A DNA stretch of 46,980 nucleotides from an uncultured Prevotellaceae bacterium (GCA_902799765.1 CADCBZ010000016.1:1-46980), one strand, 5' to 3'; shown: positions 32,766 through 42,676, counted from the stretch's first letter. A program made the numbers and translations. The notes: generated by a model from the sequence alone, not told the origin.

Positions 32766-33395
32766 TTATAAGCTTTCAATAAATGTCTTGGTGGTAAGGA
32801 ATGATTTCTCGGCAACGGTGTCCCAGAAATTGTGATACTGTGAGGCATCCGTGTCGCGCAAAGGAATGTCGCTGATGAGACGGAAGGAGATAAACGGCAC
32901 CTTATAGATGTAACACACCTGTGCGATGGCACACGACTCCATATCGACAGCCTTCGCCTCAGGGAAGTGACCCACAATTTCGCGCATCTTCTCCTTGGAA
33001 TCCACAAACCAGTCGCCTGTCACGATGAGGCCAGGTTTTGCACCAGTCAGTTTGGCTTTTTCCAAGAGATAGGGATCGGCCTGATAACGTACTGGCAGAC
33101 CTTGCACCTGACCATAGACAGTCGTTTCGTCGATGGCCTTTCCACAATACACGTCGTGGTAAGTCAGTTCTGTACTCACCACCACATCCTGCAGATTGAT
33201 ATCATCGCCGTTGCCACCTGCACAACCAGAGGAGATAATGCAATCGGGCTTATACTGGCGAATCATCTCTACTGTCTGGATGGCTGCATTCACAGTAGCA
33301 ATGCCGCTTTTCTGCAGAATCACTTTGTCTTCAGGAAATAATGGACGGAGCTGTTTCAGTTCCTTATCCATTGCTACAATCATTCCTATTTTCAT
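32766..33395 (-). CDS. MTA/SAH nucleosidase
   Basis: 209 residues. The general acid Glu12 in MDKEL, VDMESCAIAQ with its substrate-binding Met-Glu, and the catalytic Asp in LISDIPL identify 5'-methylthioadenosine/S-adenosylhomocysteine nucleosidase, which removes adenine from both compounds. Most relatives I recall are about 228-232 residues; here the segment between QLRPLF and PEDKVILQKSGIATVNAA appears about 20 residues short, in frame. The missing part forms an early loop and strand, so activity may survive. It follows the YfhO-like gene by 13 nt and precedes luxS by 2 nt. The gene is often called pfs or mtnN. Confidence 0.92.
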   Translation of the reverse strand: MKIGMIVAMDKELKQLRPLFPEDKVILQKSGIATVNAAIQTVEMIRQYKPDCIISSGCAGGNGDDINLQDVVVSTELTYHDVYCGKAIDETTVYGQVQGLPVRYQADPYLLEKAKLTGAKPGLIVTGDWFVDSKEKMREIVGHFPEAKAVDMESCAIAQVCYIYKVPFISFRLISDIPLRDTDASQYHNFWDTVAEKSFLTTKTFIESL

Positions 33396-33408
33396 AACTG
33401 TTTTGATT

Positions 33409-35892
33409 TTATTTCTTTTGTCTGAACTGACAGACTACCACATAGACGATGATCAACAGCAGGATGGCGAAGGCGATATAGGCTATCGTCTCTGTCATAT
33501 CTACTGACTTCGGGAAGAATGCCAACTCTACCTGATGCTGACCTGGTTGGATGTGGATAGCACGCAGGATATAGTTCACGCGTCCCAACTCAACAGACTC
33601 ACCATCGACGGTGGCTGTCCATCCAGGATAGTAGATCTCAGAGAAGACGAGTACACCACCCTTGCCAGAGTTAACATTATAGGTAAGTTGATTTGGCTCG
33701 TAGCTGGTGATCTTCACGATGCTGGCGGTATCCTGTACAGCAGCCTCACCCAACTGTGATTTGAACTTCGCATCGGCTACGGCCTGATGGCGCAGGTCGA
33801 TCTTGCCGACAGCCTCCATCTCTTGGTTGGCATTGTCCACGTAAGTGATCTGATCCACGAACCAGCCGTTGCCATAGACATAGGGATTCTGGATGGGAAC
33901 GGTCTGTCCGCCCTGCAGCGGGAAGATGAAGTACTTCGTGTTGAGCATGTTGAGCACAGGACAGATGCTGTCGCCGTTCACTTGCGTCATGTCGCCACCA
34001 GCCTCAGACACAGCGCCAAACAGACGTTGCATCTCCGGGTTGATATAGGTCTCGATCATCTCCTGATAGCGACGCAGCTTGGCTGCGTGGTAACCGCCGA
34101 TGCTCTTATGATAATAGCTGGTCTCGTTTTCATTAAAGGTGTTCGAGGCGAGATTCAGTACACGGTAGTCAAGTGATGTGTCGCGCAGGATGAGCTCATC
34201 CGTCTGACTCTTCTCCTGTGGTGCTTCACGCTCACTCTTCGGCACGAACATCTCGTCGTTCAGATAACGCTTGTTCACCGTCCACAAATCCACCAGACAG
34301 AGTACGAGGATGATGCCAATAGCGTATTCCTTCTTCAGTTTGCCCCACAGGAAAGCCAAGAGGATACCCGTACCTGCCAGGATGATATAGAACGAACGCA
34401 GACAATCAGCTGTAAAGACTGCCTCACGCATCTCAGTCAGGTTTGCGATCAGCGGTTGGATATGCTCAGGGGGAAGCGTCTGCAAGGCGTGCATCTCGCT
34501 GGAAGAGATGAAACTGCCGAAGAAGAACGACGGCATCAGCGAGAACAACATGGCGATACCTCCCGTCAGGACAAAACTCACAATCAGGGGCACTTTCAAC
34601 TTCTCTTTCTTCACTTCGCCACTCAGTACTTCTTTCAGTGCCAGCATCGCCAGCAATGGGATGGTGAATTCCGCAATCACCAGGATCGACGCCACTGTGC
34701 GGAACTTCGCATACATCGGCACGTAGTCGAGGAAGAAATCGGTAAAGCCCATGAAATTTTTACCCCATGAGAGGAGAATCGACAAGATAGTCGCAGCCAG
34801 GAGAGCCCATTTCACAGGACCTTTCACGATGAAGAGGCCGAGGATGAAGAGCATCATCACAAAAGCACCCACATACACAGGACCAGATGTGCCAGGCTGT
34901 TCGCCCCAGTACTGTCCGATCTGATGATAGATACTCTCATAGTTGGGGTCGGCTTTCTCCATCGCCGTCTTACTCTCGCTGAGTGGCATCGATGCACCGC
35001 CTTTAGTGTTAGGAATCAACAGCGTCCAGGTCTCATCGATACCATAGCTCCACTGCGTGATATAATCGCGCTCCAGACCGCTGCTGGTCTGGTTCTGACT
35101 GTTCTGTTTCACCAACTCGCTCTTGCCACGCATCGACTCCTTGCTGTACTGCCAGGTGTGATACAGATTCGACAGATTGATACACACACCGATGGCTGCA
35201 CCAACGATACATACGGCTGTGGCCTTGACAAAGCGCACCAGCTGTTTCTGTTGGATGGCCTCTACAAACCATGCAATAACCAAGAACAGGATGATGAACA
35301 GATAATAATAGGTCATCTGCACATGGTTGGCATTGATCTCAAAGGCCGTAAAGATAGCCGTGAGCAACAAACCCCACAGATAGCGTCCCTTATAGGCGAG
35401 CACCACACCTGCTATCATCGGCGGCAGATAGGCCAGTGCCCATACTTTCCAGATATGTCCGGCTGCGATGATAATGAGGAAATAGGTGGAGAAGGCCCAG
35501 ATGATGGAACCTAATGCTGCCAGATGCTGACGGAAGTCGAAAGCACGCAACAGGATATAAAAGCCGAGCAGATAGGCAAAGACGAACCAGACGTTCTCTG
35601 GCAACCACAGATGATAGGCATCGACTGCCTTTGCCAATAGATTGGTGGAGCCATATGATGGAGCCATCTGATAAGTAGGCATACCACCGAAGAGTGAATT
35701 CGTCCAACGGCTACGCTCACCCGTCTTCTGCAGATATTCGATACCCTCTTGGCCAGCGCCGCGACCTGCAGAGGCATCATGGCGATAGAGAATGCGCCCT
35801 TCGATGTCGGCAGGGAAGAAGTAAGCGAAGGCCAAGACGGCAAACAACAGCACTGCCAAAATATCAGGCAGGCATTTCTTTAGTAATGTCAT
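33409..35892 (-). CDS. YfhO-family membrane protein
   Basis: 827 residues from MTLLKKCLPDILAVLLFAVLAFAYFFP. About a dozen membrane helices fill residues 1-560, with two conserved loops near the front (RHDASAGRGAGQEGIEYLQKTGERSRWTNSLFGGMPTYQMAP). A soluble C-terminal beta-rich domain contains SEIYYPGWTATVDGESVELGRVNYILRAIHIQPGQHQVELAF, and the last helix follows. YfhO proteins are thought to be GT-C-type glycosyltransferases that decorate envelope polymers with sugars; the substrate here is unknown. It leads an operon with the nucleosidase and luxS. Promoter TAACTTTG at 35927-35920 on the minus strand. Upstream in-frame sequence lies before the promoter and is not counted. Confidence 0.92.
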   Translation of the reverse strand: MTLLKKCLPDILAVLLFAVLAFAYFFPADIEGRILYRHDASAGRGAGQEGIEYLQKTGERSRWTNSLFGGMPTYQMAPSYGSTNLLAKAVDAYHLWLPENVWFVFAYLLGFYILLRAFDFRQHLAALGSIIWAFSTYFLIIIAAGHIWKVWALAYLPPMIAGVVLAYKGRYLWGLLLTAIFTAFEINANHVQMTYYYLFIILFLVIAWFVEAIQQKQLVRFVKATAVCIVGAAIGVCINLSNLYHTWQYSKESMRGKSELVKQNSQNQTSSGLERDYITQWSYGIDETWTLLIPNTKGGASMPLSESKTAMEKADPNYESIYHQIGQYWGEQPGTSGPVYVGAFVMMLFILGLFIVKGPVKWALLAATILSILLSWGKNFMGFTDFFLDYVPMYAKFRTVASILVIAEFTIPLLAMLALKEVLSGEVKKEKLKVPLIVSFVLTGGIAMLFSLMPSFFFGSFISSSEMHALQTLPPEHIQPLIANLTEMREAVFTADCLRSFYIILAGTGILLAFLWGKLKKEYAIGIILVLCLVDLWTVNKRYLNDEMFVPKSEREAPQEKSQTDELILRDTSLDYRVLNLASNTFNENETSYYHKSIGGYHAAKLRRYQEMIETYINPEMQRLFGAVSEAGGDMTQVNGDSICPVLNMLNTKYFIFPLQGGQTVPIQNPYVYGNGWFVDQITYVDNANQEMEAVGKIDLRHQAVADAKFKSQLGEAAVQDTASIVKITSYEPNQLTYNVNSGKGGVLVFSEIYYPGWTATVDGESVELGRVNYILRAIHIQPGQHQVELAFFPKSVDMTETIAYIAFAILLLIIVYVVVCQFRQKK

Positions 35893-35919
35893 AACTTGCA
35901 AGTTTTCTAAATCTGTGTG

Positions 35920-35977
35920 CAAAGTTACAAATTTTTGGGCTTTCTCAAGGCATCTTCGCAGATTTTTTATAATTTTG
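35920..35977. promoter_or_regulatory. Divergent promoters of yfhO-like gene and the RNA methyltransferase
   Basis: TAACTTTG on the minus strand at 35927-35920, and TAATTTTG on the plus strand at 35970-35977. The second lies 9 nt before the methyltransferase ATG. Confidence 0.65.
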
Positions 35978-35986
35978 CAGCAAATT

Positions 35987-36778
35987 ATGGAAGAATCAAT
36001 GATTACAAGCACGCAGAATGCGAAGGTGAAACACGTGGTGGCACTGCAGCAGAAGTCAGCCTTACGGCGCAAGGAAGGTCTCTTTGTGGTAGAGGGTCGC
36101 CGCGAACTGATGCATTGCTTAGAAGCTGGCTACGAGGTGGTGGAGACTTTTATGCTAGCAGATCAAACCGATCTAGCCGAACAAGATTGGCTCGGAAACA
36201 TCCTCACCGTCTCCCCTCAAGTCTATGAGAAGATGGCTTATCGTGGTAGCACAGAGGGTGTGATGGCCGTCGTGCGAGAGAAATCTCTATCGCTTGAAGA
36301 GCTGCAACTGGGCGCTGCGCCGCTCATCATGGTTTTGGAGCGTGTTGAGAAACCAGGTAACCTCGGTGCCGTACTCCGTAGTGCCGATGCGGCAAAAGCT
36401 GACGCCGTGATCATCTGCGATCCGTTGACAGACCTCTATAATCCGAACCTCATCCGATCCAGTATCGGAGCCATCTTCAGTGTACCGTGTGTGGCCTGTT
36501 CCTCTGAGGCGTGTATTGCCTTCCTGAAGGATCATGGTATCCAGATCCTCACGGCTCAGTTGCAGGATTCCAGTCTCTATTATGATACGGACATGCTGGG
36601 TGGTACGGCTATCGTCATGGGTACGGAGTCGACAGGACTGACCGATGTCTGGCGTCAGGCTGCCGATGCCCATATCCGCATTCCCATGTTAGGACAACTT
36701 GATTCTCTGAATGTGAGTGTCAGTGCGGCTATTCTCTTGTTTGAGGCTGTTCGCCAACGTCAATCCGTCAAATCTTAG
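35987..36778 (+). CDS. TrmH/SpoU-family RNA 2'-O-methyltransferase
   Basis: 263 residues from MEESMITSTQNAKVKHVVAL (an inner Met at residue 5 is an alternative start). The N-terminal substrate-binding domain (ALRRKEGLFVVEGRRELMHCL) is followed by the SPOUT knot with LERVEKPGNLGAVLRSADAA, PNLIRSSIGAIFSVPCV, IVMGTESTGLTDVW and LDSLNVSVSAAILLFEA, the three SpoU motifs. It methylates a ribose in 23S rRNA or tRNA; the site is not predictable. The upstream part of the open frame lies before the promoter and is ignored. GSCFA and murF-alr genes follow in the same direction. Confidence 0.92.
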   Translation: MEESMITSTQNAKVKHVVALQQKSALRRKEGLFVVEGRRELMHCLEAGYEVVETFMLADQTDLAEQDWLGNILTVSPQVYEKMAYRGSTEGVMAVVREKSLSLEELQLGAAPLIMVLERVEKPGNLGAVLRSADAAKADAVIICDPLTDLYNPNLIRSSIGAIFSVPCVACSSEACIAFLKDHGIQILTAQLQDSSLYYDTDMLGGTAIVMGTESTGLTDVWRQAADAHIRIPMLGQLDSLNVSVSAAILLFEAVRQRQSVKS

Positions 36779-36793
36779 TAAAAAGTTATTGAT

Positions 36794-37618
36794 ATGGATT
36801 TCCGTACGGTTGTAGATGTCCAGTCACCTGATTTTAGGATCGGTCCTTGCGAATCCTTACTTTTCGTAGGTTCCTGCTTTGCCGATGCCATCGGTCAGCG
36901 TTTCTTGGAAGAGAAGTTCAAGGCCATTGTCAATCCTTATGGTGTGATGTATAACCCTGCCAGCATCCTCCACACCGTGCAGAAGCTTGTGACAGATTCG
37001 GCTGATTTGAAATCCGTCAAAACAACCTTTTTGACATTAGGTACCAATCACGTGTATCGACTGAAGGAGACGGGCGAGATTGTTGATAACTGTCAGAAAC
37101 GTCCGCAGTCACTCTTTCAGGAGGAAGAACTCTCCGTAGATGAATGTGCCGACTATCTGCAACAGACTGTAGATTTGCTTCATACTCAGAATCCTGAGAT
37201 GCATATCGTCTTGACCGTCAGTCCGATCCGTTACCGTAAATACGGTTATCATGGCTCCCAGCTCTCGAAAGCCACCTTGCTGCTAGCCATAGATAAACTT
37301 CTCACTTCTCACTCCTCACTCCCCACTTCTTACTTCCCTGCCTATGAGATCGTGAACGATGAGCTGCGCGACTACCGATTCTATCAGGCAGATATGCTGC
37401 ACCCCTCTGATCAGGCTGTGACGTATATCTGGGAACGCTTGTCAGACGCTTACCTGATTGATGAGGCCAAACAGTTCCTGAAGGAGTGGGCACCCTTGAA
37501 AGCCGTCTTGAATCACAAGCCCTTCAACCCTGAATCCGAAGAATATCAGGCGTTGATAGATAAAACTATGTTAAAAGTCTGTGAATTGCAGAAAAAATAC
37601 CCTAACTTTGCAGTCTAA
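36794..37618 (+). CDS. GSCFA-domain protein
   Basis: 274 residues. The family-naming motif is LLFVGSCFADAIGQRF at about 23-38, and LGTNHVYRLKETGEIVDNCQKRP, VLTVSPIRYRKYGYHGSQLSKATLL and YFPAYEIVNDELRDYRFYQADMLHPSD follow. It resembles SGNH-type esterases/acyltransferases; function unknown. Relatives I recall can be about 45 residues longer between ILHTVQKL and the GTNHVYRL block, so this may be a short form. In-frame low-complexity DNA at about 37302-37341 (repeats of ACTTCTCACTCC type) encodes LLTSHSSLPTSY just before the conserved YFPAYEI, and looks like an intergenic-type repeat captured in the gene. The murF promoter lies within its last codons. Confidence 0.88.
   Translation: MDFRTVVDVQSPDFRIGPCESLLFVGSCFADAIGQRFLEEKFKAIVNPYGVMYNPASILHTVQKLVTDSADLKSVKTTFLTLGTNHVYRLKETGEIVDNCQKRPQSLFQEEELSVDECADYLQQTVDLLHTQNPEMHIVLTVSPIRYRKYGYHGSQLSKATLLLAIDKLLTSHSSLPTSYFPAYEIVNDELRDYRFYQADMLHPSDQAVTYIWERLSDAYLIDEAKQFLKEWAPLKAVLNHKPFNPESEEYQALIDKTMLKVCELQKKYPNFAV
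37603..37610 (+). promoter_or_regulatory. Promoter -7 box of murF-alr inside the GSCFA gene end
   Basis: TAACTTTG at 37603-37610 overlaps the last codons of the preceding gene (stop at 37618) and lies 26 nt before the murF-alr ATG. Confidence 0.6.
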
Positions 37619-37636
37619 AACAAAACAATTGAAGAG

Positions 37637-40126
37637 ATGAAATATTCGATAGAAAAGATCACAACGCTCATTGGAGCGCGTCGCATCGGTGAAGTGGATG
37701 CCCAGATCGGTTGGCTGTTGACTGACAGTCGTTCGCTGTGCTTCCCAGAGGAAACCTTGTTCTTTGCCTTGAAATCTGCCCGTAATGACGGCCATAAATA
37801 TATTGAAGACCTCTATCGTCGTGGTGTCAGGAACTTTGTGGTGGAGGCCAAGGGCGTCCTGGAGTTCTGTACATCAGGTACGGAGCACATGCCAGATGCC
37901 AACTTCCTGATTGTTCCCTCGCCATTGGCAGCCTTGCAGCGACTCGCCGAGCGCCATCGTGATGAGTTTAATGTGCCCATCGTGGGTATCACGGGTTCGA
38001 ATGGTAAGACGATGGTCAAGGAGTGGCTCTATCAGTTGTTGCTCCCTTCGCAGAAGATTGTGCGCTCACCGCGTAGCTATAATTCCCAGATTGGTGTACC
38101 TCTGTCTGTGTGGTTACTCAACGAACGCACGGAGATTGGTATCTTCGAGGCAGGTATCAGTCAGCCTGGTGAGATGATGGCCCTGCGTGATATCATCCAG
38201 CCTACTATTGGCGTGCTCACCTCGTTAGGTGCTGCCCATCAGGAGAACTTCCGCTCGATGGAGGAGAAATGTTTGGAGAAACTCGAACTGATGCACGACA
38301 CCGAGGCGATGGTGTATTGTTCTGATAACGATGTCGTGAGCCGTTGCATCCGTCGTATGCAGTACCGTGGTGAGAAGATTGCCTGGTCGCAGTGCGATGA
38401 GCAGGCTTCGTTCTTCGTGAAGAATATTGAGAACAAGGGCCAGACCACTCGCATCACTTATATCTGGCAACAGGAGGAGAATACCTATACGATTCCGTTT
38501 ATCGATGAGGCTTCTATCGAGGATACCATTACCTGTGCGGTGGTGGCTTTGCGCCTCGGACTGACACCAGGGCAGTTGGCTGACCGTATGCCGAAGCTCG
38601 AACCTGTGGCCATGCGCTTGGAGGTGAAGGAAGGTCAGCGTGGCTGCTTGCTGATCAACGACTCTTATAATAGTGACATCAATTCACTTGATATCGCCCT
38701 CGACTTCATGAACCGTCGTGAGTCGAAACGGATGCTGAAGAAGACCTTGATCCTCTCGGATATGTTCCAGACGGGTACAACCCCTGAAGCCCTCTATGCT
38801 CAGGTGAGCGACTTGGCCGTGAAGCGTGGCATTGAGAAGTTCATCGGTATCGGACCAGAATTGATGGCACAGGCAGATAAGATTCAGGTCAGCGATAAGC
38901 AGTTCTTTGCCAGTGTGCCTCATTTCCTGTCGAGCGATGCCTTTACCGCTTTGCACAACGAACTGATTTTGTTGAAGGGCGCCCGTCCGTTTGGTTTTGA
39001 TCAGATCACAGAGCAATTAGAGCAGAAGGTGCATGAGACCATCCTGGAAGTAAATCTCAATGCGGTGGTTGACAACCTGAACTACTTCCGTTCATTCCTG
39101 AAGCCTGAGACGAAGATGGTGTGTATGATCAAGGCCGATGCCTATGGTGCAGGAGCAGTGGAGATTGCTAAGACGCTGCAGGATCACCGTGTGGATTACC
39201 TCGCTGTGGCTGTGGCCGATGAGGGCGTCACGCTCCGTAAGGCAGGTATCACGGCCAATATCATGATTATGAACCCTGAGATGACGGCCTTCAAGACCAT
39301 GTTCGACTACGATCTGGAGCCTGAGGTCTATTCCTTCCGTCTGTTGGATGCGCTCATCAAGGCAGCGCGGAAAGAGGGTATCACGGGTTGGCCTGTGCAT
39401 ATCAAGTTTGACACGGGCATGCATCGCTTAGGCTTTGATCCTGTGGATGACATCTTTAAGCTGATCGACCGCCTGAAGCACCAGAACGCCATCATCCCGC
39501 GCTCGGTGTTCAGCCATTTCGTGGGCTCCGACAGCGACGGCTTCGATGAGTTCTCGGCTCGTCAGTTTGCACTCTTCGAGGAGGGTAGTCAGAAGCTGCA
39601 GGCAGCCTTCTCTCACAAGATCCTCCGTCACATGGATAACTCGGCTGGCATCGAGCACTTCCCAGAGCGCCAGATGGACATGTGCCGTCTCGGCATCGGT
39701 CTCTATGGCGTTGATCCGCGCAACAATCGTATGCTCTCTACTGTCTCTACGCTGAAGACCACCATTCTTCAGATGCGCCATGTGCCTGCTGGTGAGACGG
39801 TAGGCTATAGCCGTAAGGGTAAGATCGAGCGCGACTCCGTGATTGCCGCTATTCCTATCGGTTATGCCGACGGACTGAATCGTGGACTTGGCAACCGCCG
39901 TTGCTATTGTCTGGTGAACGGTCAGAAGGCAGAGTACGTGGGTAACATCTGTATGGATGTGGCGATGATCGATGTGACTGACATTCCTTGCCTGGAGGGC
40001 GATCAGGTGGAGATCTTCGGTGAGCATCTGCCCGTCACAGAACTCAGCGATGTACTCGGCACCATCCCCTACGAGGTACTGACGGGTGTTTCGAATCGTG
40101 TGAAGCGCGTCTATTTCCAGGATTGA
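37637..40126 (+). CDS. Bifunctional MurF ligase / alanine racemase
   Basis: 829 residues, two enzymes in one chain as is typical of Bacteroidetes. The N-terminal half (about 1-455) is MurF, UDP-MurNAc-tripeptide:D-Ala-D-Ala ligase, with the ATP loop GITGSNGKTMVKEW at about 117-130 and LLINDSYNSDINSLDIAL. The C-terminal half (about 465-829) is a PLP alanine racemase, with the cofactor Lys499 in MIKADAYGAGA, FDTGMHRLGF, IGLYGVDPR and AAIPIGYADGLNRGLGNRR. Together they make D-alanine and attach its dipeptide to the peptidoglycan precursor. A strong terminator follows. Confidence 0.96.
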   Translation: MKYSIEKITTLIGARRIGEVDAQIGWLLTDSRSLCFPEETLFFALKSARNDGHKYIEDLYRRGVRNFVVEAKGVLEFCTSGTEHMPDANFLIVPSPLAALQRLAERHRDEFNVPIVGITGSNGKTMVKEWLYQLLLPSQKIVRSPRSYNSQIGVPLSVWLLNERTEIGIFEAGISQPGEMMALRDIIQPTIGVLTSLGAAHQENFRSMEEKCLEKLELMHDTEAMVYCSDNDVVSRCIRRMQYRGEKIAWSQCDEQASFFVKNIENKGQTTRITYIWQQEENTYTIPFIDEASIEDTITCAVVALRLGLTPGQLADRMPKLEPVAMRLEVKEGQRGCLLINDSYNSDINSLDIALDFMNRRESKRMLKKTLILSDMFQTGTTPEALYAQVSDLAVKRGIEKFIGIGPELMAQADKIQVSDKQFFASVPHFLSSDAFTALHNELILLKGARPFGFDQITEQLEQKVHETILEVNLNAVVDNLNYFRSFLKPETKMVCMIKADAYGAGAVEIAKTLQDHRVDYLAVAVADEGVTLRKAGITANIMIMNPEMTAFKTMFDYDLEPEVYSFRLLDALIKAARKEGITGWPVHIKFDTGMHRLGFDPVDDIFKLIDRLKHQNAIIPRSVFSHFVGSDSDGFDEFSARQFALFEEGSQKLQAAFSHKILRHMDNSAGIEHFPERQMDMCRLGIGLYGVDPRNNRMLSTVSTLKTTILQMRHVPAGETVGYSRKGKIERDSVIAAIPIGYADGLNRGLGNRRCYCLVNGQKAEYVGNICMDVAMIDVTDIPCLEGDQVEIFGEHLPVTELSDVLGTIPYEVLTGVSNRVKRVYFQD

Positions 40127-40165
40127 TATGATATGGCCTAAGGGCCACCTATTATTATTGAAAAT

Positions 40166-40210
40166 AAAAAAACGCAAGGAATTAACTTTTCTTTGCGCTT
40201 TTTTCTTTTT
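40166..40210 (+). terminator. Terminator of murF-alr
   Basis: CGCAAGG (40173-40179) pairs with CTTTGCG (40191-40197), extended by A/T pairs, followed by a long T-rich run. Confidence 0.85.
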
Positions 40211-40228
40211 AGTTTCAGATAATTTTCA

Positions 40229-40236
40229 TATTTTTG
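40229..40236 (+). promoter_or_regulatory. Promoter -7 box of the surface lipoprotein cluster
   Basis: TATTTTTG at 40229-40236, about 50 nt before the first lipoprotein gene. No other promoter box is seen before the second and third genes (gaps of 32 and 42 nt), so the three are likely one operon. Confidence 0.55.
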
Positions 40237-40285
40237 CAACCAGAACAATTATAATTGACTTTATTAACTAAAAACTTAATTGACT

Positions 40286-42676
40286 ATGATGAAATTCAAG
40301 AATTTCTTATGGGGAACGTTGGCGATGCTAACAGCCCTGTTGATGGTTGGCTGTAGTGTCAACGAGAATCCTGTACGTACGTCGCTTGACGTGGATACGT
40401 CAACGCTTGAGCTTACTGTCGGTGAGTCGAAGGCTCGTACCGCAACTTCGAAAGCCGGGGAAGCTGTGATTACCTATACATCTAGCAATCCCTCTGTGGC
40501 AGCTGTGGATCAAAAAGGTAATGTGACGGGTATTGCAGTAGGCAATGCTGTCATCACCGTTTCTATGGATGAGACCCGTGAAAGCTGGTATGCTGGCACG
40601 TCTGTTAGTTACAAGGTGGTTGTGAATCCCATCTCTGCCCCAGCTCTGAAGAATGTGGATAAGAAGACACCGCTGACGCTCATGGCTGCTGAGGACGGCA
40701 AGATCACTGTCTCTTTCAATGGCGGTATCACGCTGGCTAACGACATCAAGTACACTGTTAACGGTGGTGACGAGCAGACCATTGCGAAGAACACTGAAGG
40801 CTCCTACGATATCGTCGTGAAGAAGGGTGATATGGTGCAGTTGTACAGTCTTAACTCTTCTTTAGGAGGTAGCGGCGGTGCCGGAGCCCGTGGTCTCACG
40901 AGGGCTGTTGACAGCGGCGATAAGTTCATTAATATCAAGCCATCTATGAAGACGGTCATCTTCGGTAATGTGATGAGTTTGTTGAAGGGTAAGGACAATC
41001 TGGATTCTGAGGCTGCTGAAACCTTCGAGGCCCCCAATGCTTTCTATGGCCTATTCTCTGGTGCTGATAAGTTGGTGAACAGTGAAGAACGCGACCTGGT
41101 GCTGCCTGCTAAGGAGTTGAAGGAGGGCTGCTATGACAATATGTTCAGTGGCTGTAAAGGCATCGAGAAAGCGCCTGAACTGCCTGCTCCCACGCTGGTG
41201 AAGGACTGCTATAGTGAGATGTTCGCTGGCTGCTCTAAACTGAGCGCCGTGAAATGTCTGGCCACAGATGTCTCGGCTGCTGGCTGTGTGAAGGACTGGT
41301 TGGCAGATGCTGGTAAGGAGGCAGAGGAAACTCCTGTGGTTGAGGTCGTGGAGGGATCAAACTGGGATGTTGTTCCTGAGGCTATTCCTAAGACCTTCGA
41401 GACAAAGATTGCCATATCAAAGATTACTGTGGCGCCTAAAGAAAAGGAAATGGCCATTGGAGATACTATCACGCTGAAGAAAACTGTGGAGCCTATTGAG
41501 GCTCAAGACAGGCCCATACAGTGGTTCTCTGATAATATTGGTGTGGCAACTGTTACAGACAAAGGTTTCGTGACCGCTGTAGGCGCAGGCTCTGCCGTTA
41601 TTACCGTATCTACCTTAGATGGCAGCATATTTGATATATGTAAGGTGACTGTAAAGAAAGAAGAAATTAAGTACCATAAAGTCTTTGTCTATGGTGAGTA
41701 TCCTGATTATGAACCTCCGTTCACTCCTGGTGCATGGGACTATTCTGCCATGCAGTTCAGTAGTATATGGGGTACGCATTTCCGTACGCTTACTGACTAT
41801 GAATATTTCAACCTCAAGACACTCATCTTTGATGTCTCAGATGTTTCTGCTGATTTTGACCTGAGGGTCATAAACGGTTGGTGGAGTAATACCTATTATG
41901 ACCACGTGGTTTGGAAGGATGGTCTGAATGAACTTCAGATCACCGAGGAGATTGCAAAAGAATGTGCAACGGGGAGCGAAGGTAGGGAACTTGCCCTCAT
42001 GCTTACTAAAGGTAGTTGTACCATCAACTCTGTTTACTATATGGAAGAGGGTGAAGAACAACCGAAAGTCATTGCAGAGAGTATTTCGTTAACACCGCCG
42101 GAAGTTTTGTATTATAATCCTGAGAGAAATGACTTGGGCTCATACATTTTTGCTTCCTTCAAGCCTGAAAATACGACTTATCAGTTTGTGAAATGGACGG
42201 TGAGTGATCCGAAAGTGTTAAATGTTTCAAAGGGTGGGTTTGCCCGTGGACAAAGTGAAGGAGTTGCAACGGTGAAAGCTATGACAGTTGACGGTAGCAA
42301 TCTGACAGCTCAATGTGAGGTGAAAGTTAAGCTCTTGGCAAGAATCTGGTATGAGAACGAACAAGTTAATAAGACTACAGAAAGCAAGCCTTTCATTAAT
42401 CCACTTTCACAAGATAATGGCTACGGTATAATTGGCGTCACCTATAGCTCGTCAGATGAAAGCGTGGCTAAGGTGAATGCTACAACAGGTGAAGTCACCA
42501 TTGCTGAGGGGGCTACCGAAGGTCAGTCGGTTAAGATCACGGCTACTGCATCTGTTGCTGATGATGTTCAATGGTTCTATTCAGATTGGAGCACTAGGAC
42601 TGCTTCGTACACTTTGAAAATAGTACCTGCAACTACTCAGGCAGAGATGGACGACTTCACTCCAGATTCATGGTAA
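40286..42676 (+). CDS. Modular surface lipoprotein with Ig-like (Big_2) and BspA-type repeats
   Basis: 796 residues. Signal MMKFKNFLWGTLAMLTALLM with lipobox Cys23 (VGCSVNE). A Big_2-like domain lies at about 35-115 (ITYTSSNPSVAAVDQKGNVTGIAVG). A region at about 225-345 has BspA-like repeats (CYDNMFSGCKGIEKAPELPAPTLVKDCYSEMFAGCSKLS). A second Big_2 domain at about 375-460 is followed by a carbohydrate-binding-like beta domain (about 463-585, with LIFDVSDVSADFDLRV and CTINSVYYMEEGEE). Two further Ig-like blocks end in a shared C-terminal module (IWYENEQVNK to PDSW). Likely a cell-surface adhesin or glycan-binding protein; domain names are by eye. The C-terminal module matches that of the next gene. 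Confidence 0.8.
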   Translation: MMKFKNFLWGTLAMLTALLMVGCSVNENPVRTSLDVDTSTLELTVGESKARTATSKAGEAVITYTSSNPSVAAVDQKGNVTGIAVGNAVITVSMDETRESWYAGTSVSYKVVVNPISAPALKNVDKKTPLTLMAAEDGKITVSFNGGITLANDIKYTVNGGDEQTIAKNTEGSYDIVVKKGDMVQLYSLNSSLGGSGGAGARGLTRAVDSGDKFINIKPSMKTVIFGNVMSLLKGKDNLDSEAAETFEAPNAFYGLFSGADKLVNSEERDLVLPAKELKEGCYDNMFSGCKGIEKAPELPAPTLVKDCYSEMFAGCSKLSAVKCLATDVSAAGCVKDWLADAGKEAEETPVVEVVEGSNWDVVPEAIPKTFETKIAISKITVAPKEKEMAIGDTITLKKTVEPIEAQDRPIQWFSDNIGVATVTDKGFVTAVGAGSAVITVSTLDGSIFDICKVTVKKEEIKYHKVFVYGEYPDYEPPFTPGAWDYSAMQFSSIWGTHFRTLTDYEYFNLKTLIFDVSDVSADFDLRVINGWWSNTYYDHVVWKDGLNELQITEEIAKECATGSEGRELALMLTKGSCTINSVYYMEEGEEQPKVIAESISLTPPEVLYYNPERNDLGSYIFASFKPENTTYQFVKWTVSDPKVLNVSKGGFARGQSEGVATVKAMTVDGSNLTAQCEVKVKLLARIWYENEQVNKTTESKPFINPLSQDNGYGIIGVTYSSSDESVAKVNATTGEVTIAEGATEGQSVKITATASVADDVQWFYSDWSTRTASYTLKIVPATTQAEMDDFTPDSW

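Noticed and set aside
39428-40177. 249-codon minus-strand open frame
   Set aside because: Antisense to the alanine racemase domain, with His/Thr-rich shadow composition and no recognisable domain.
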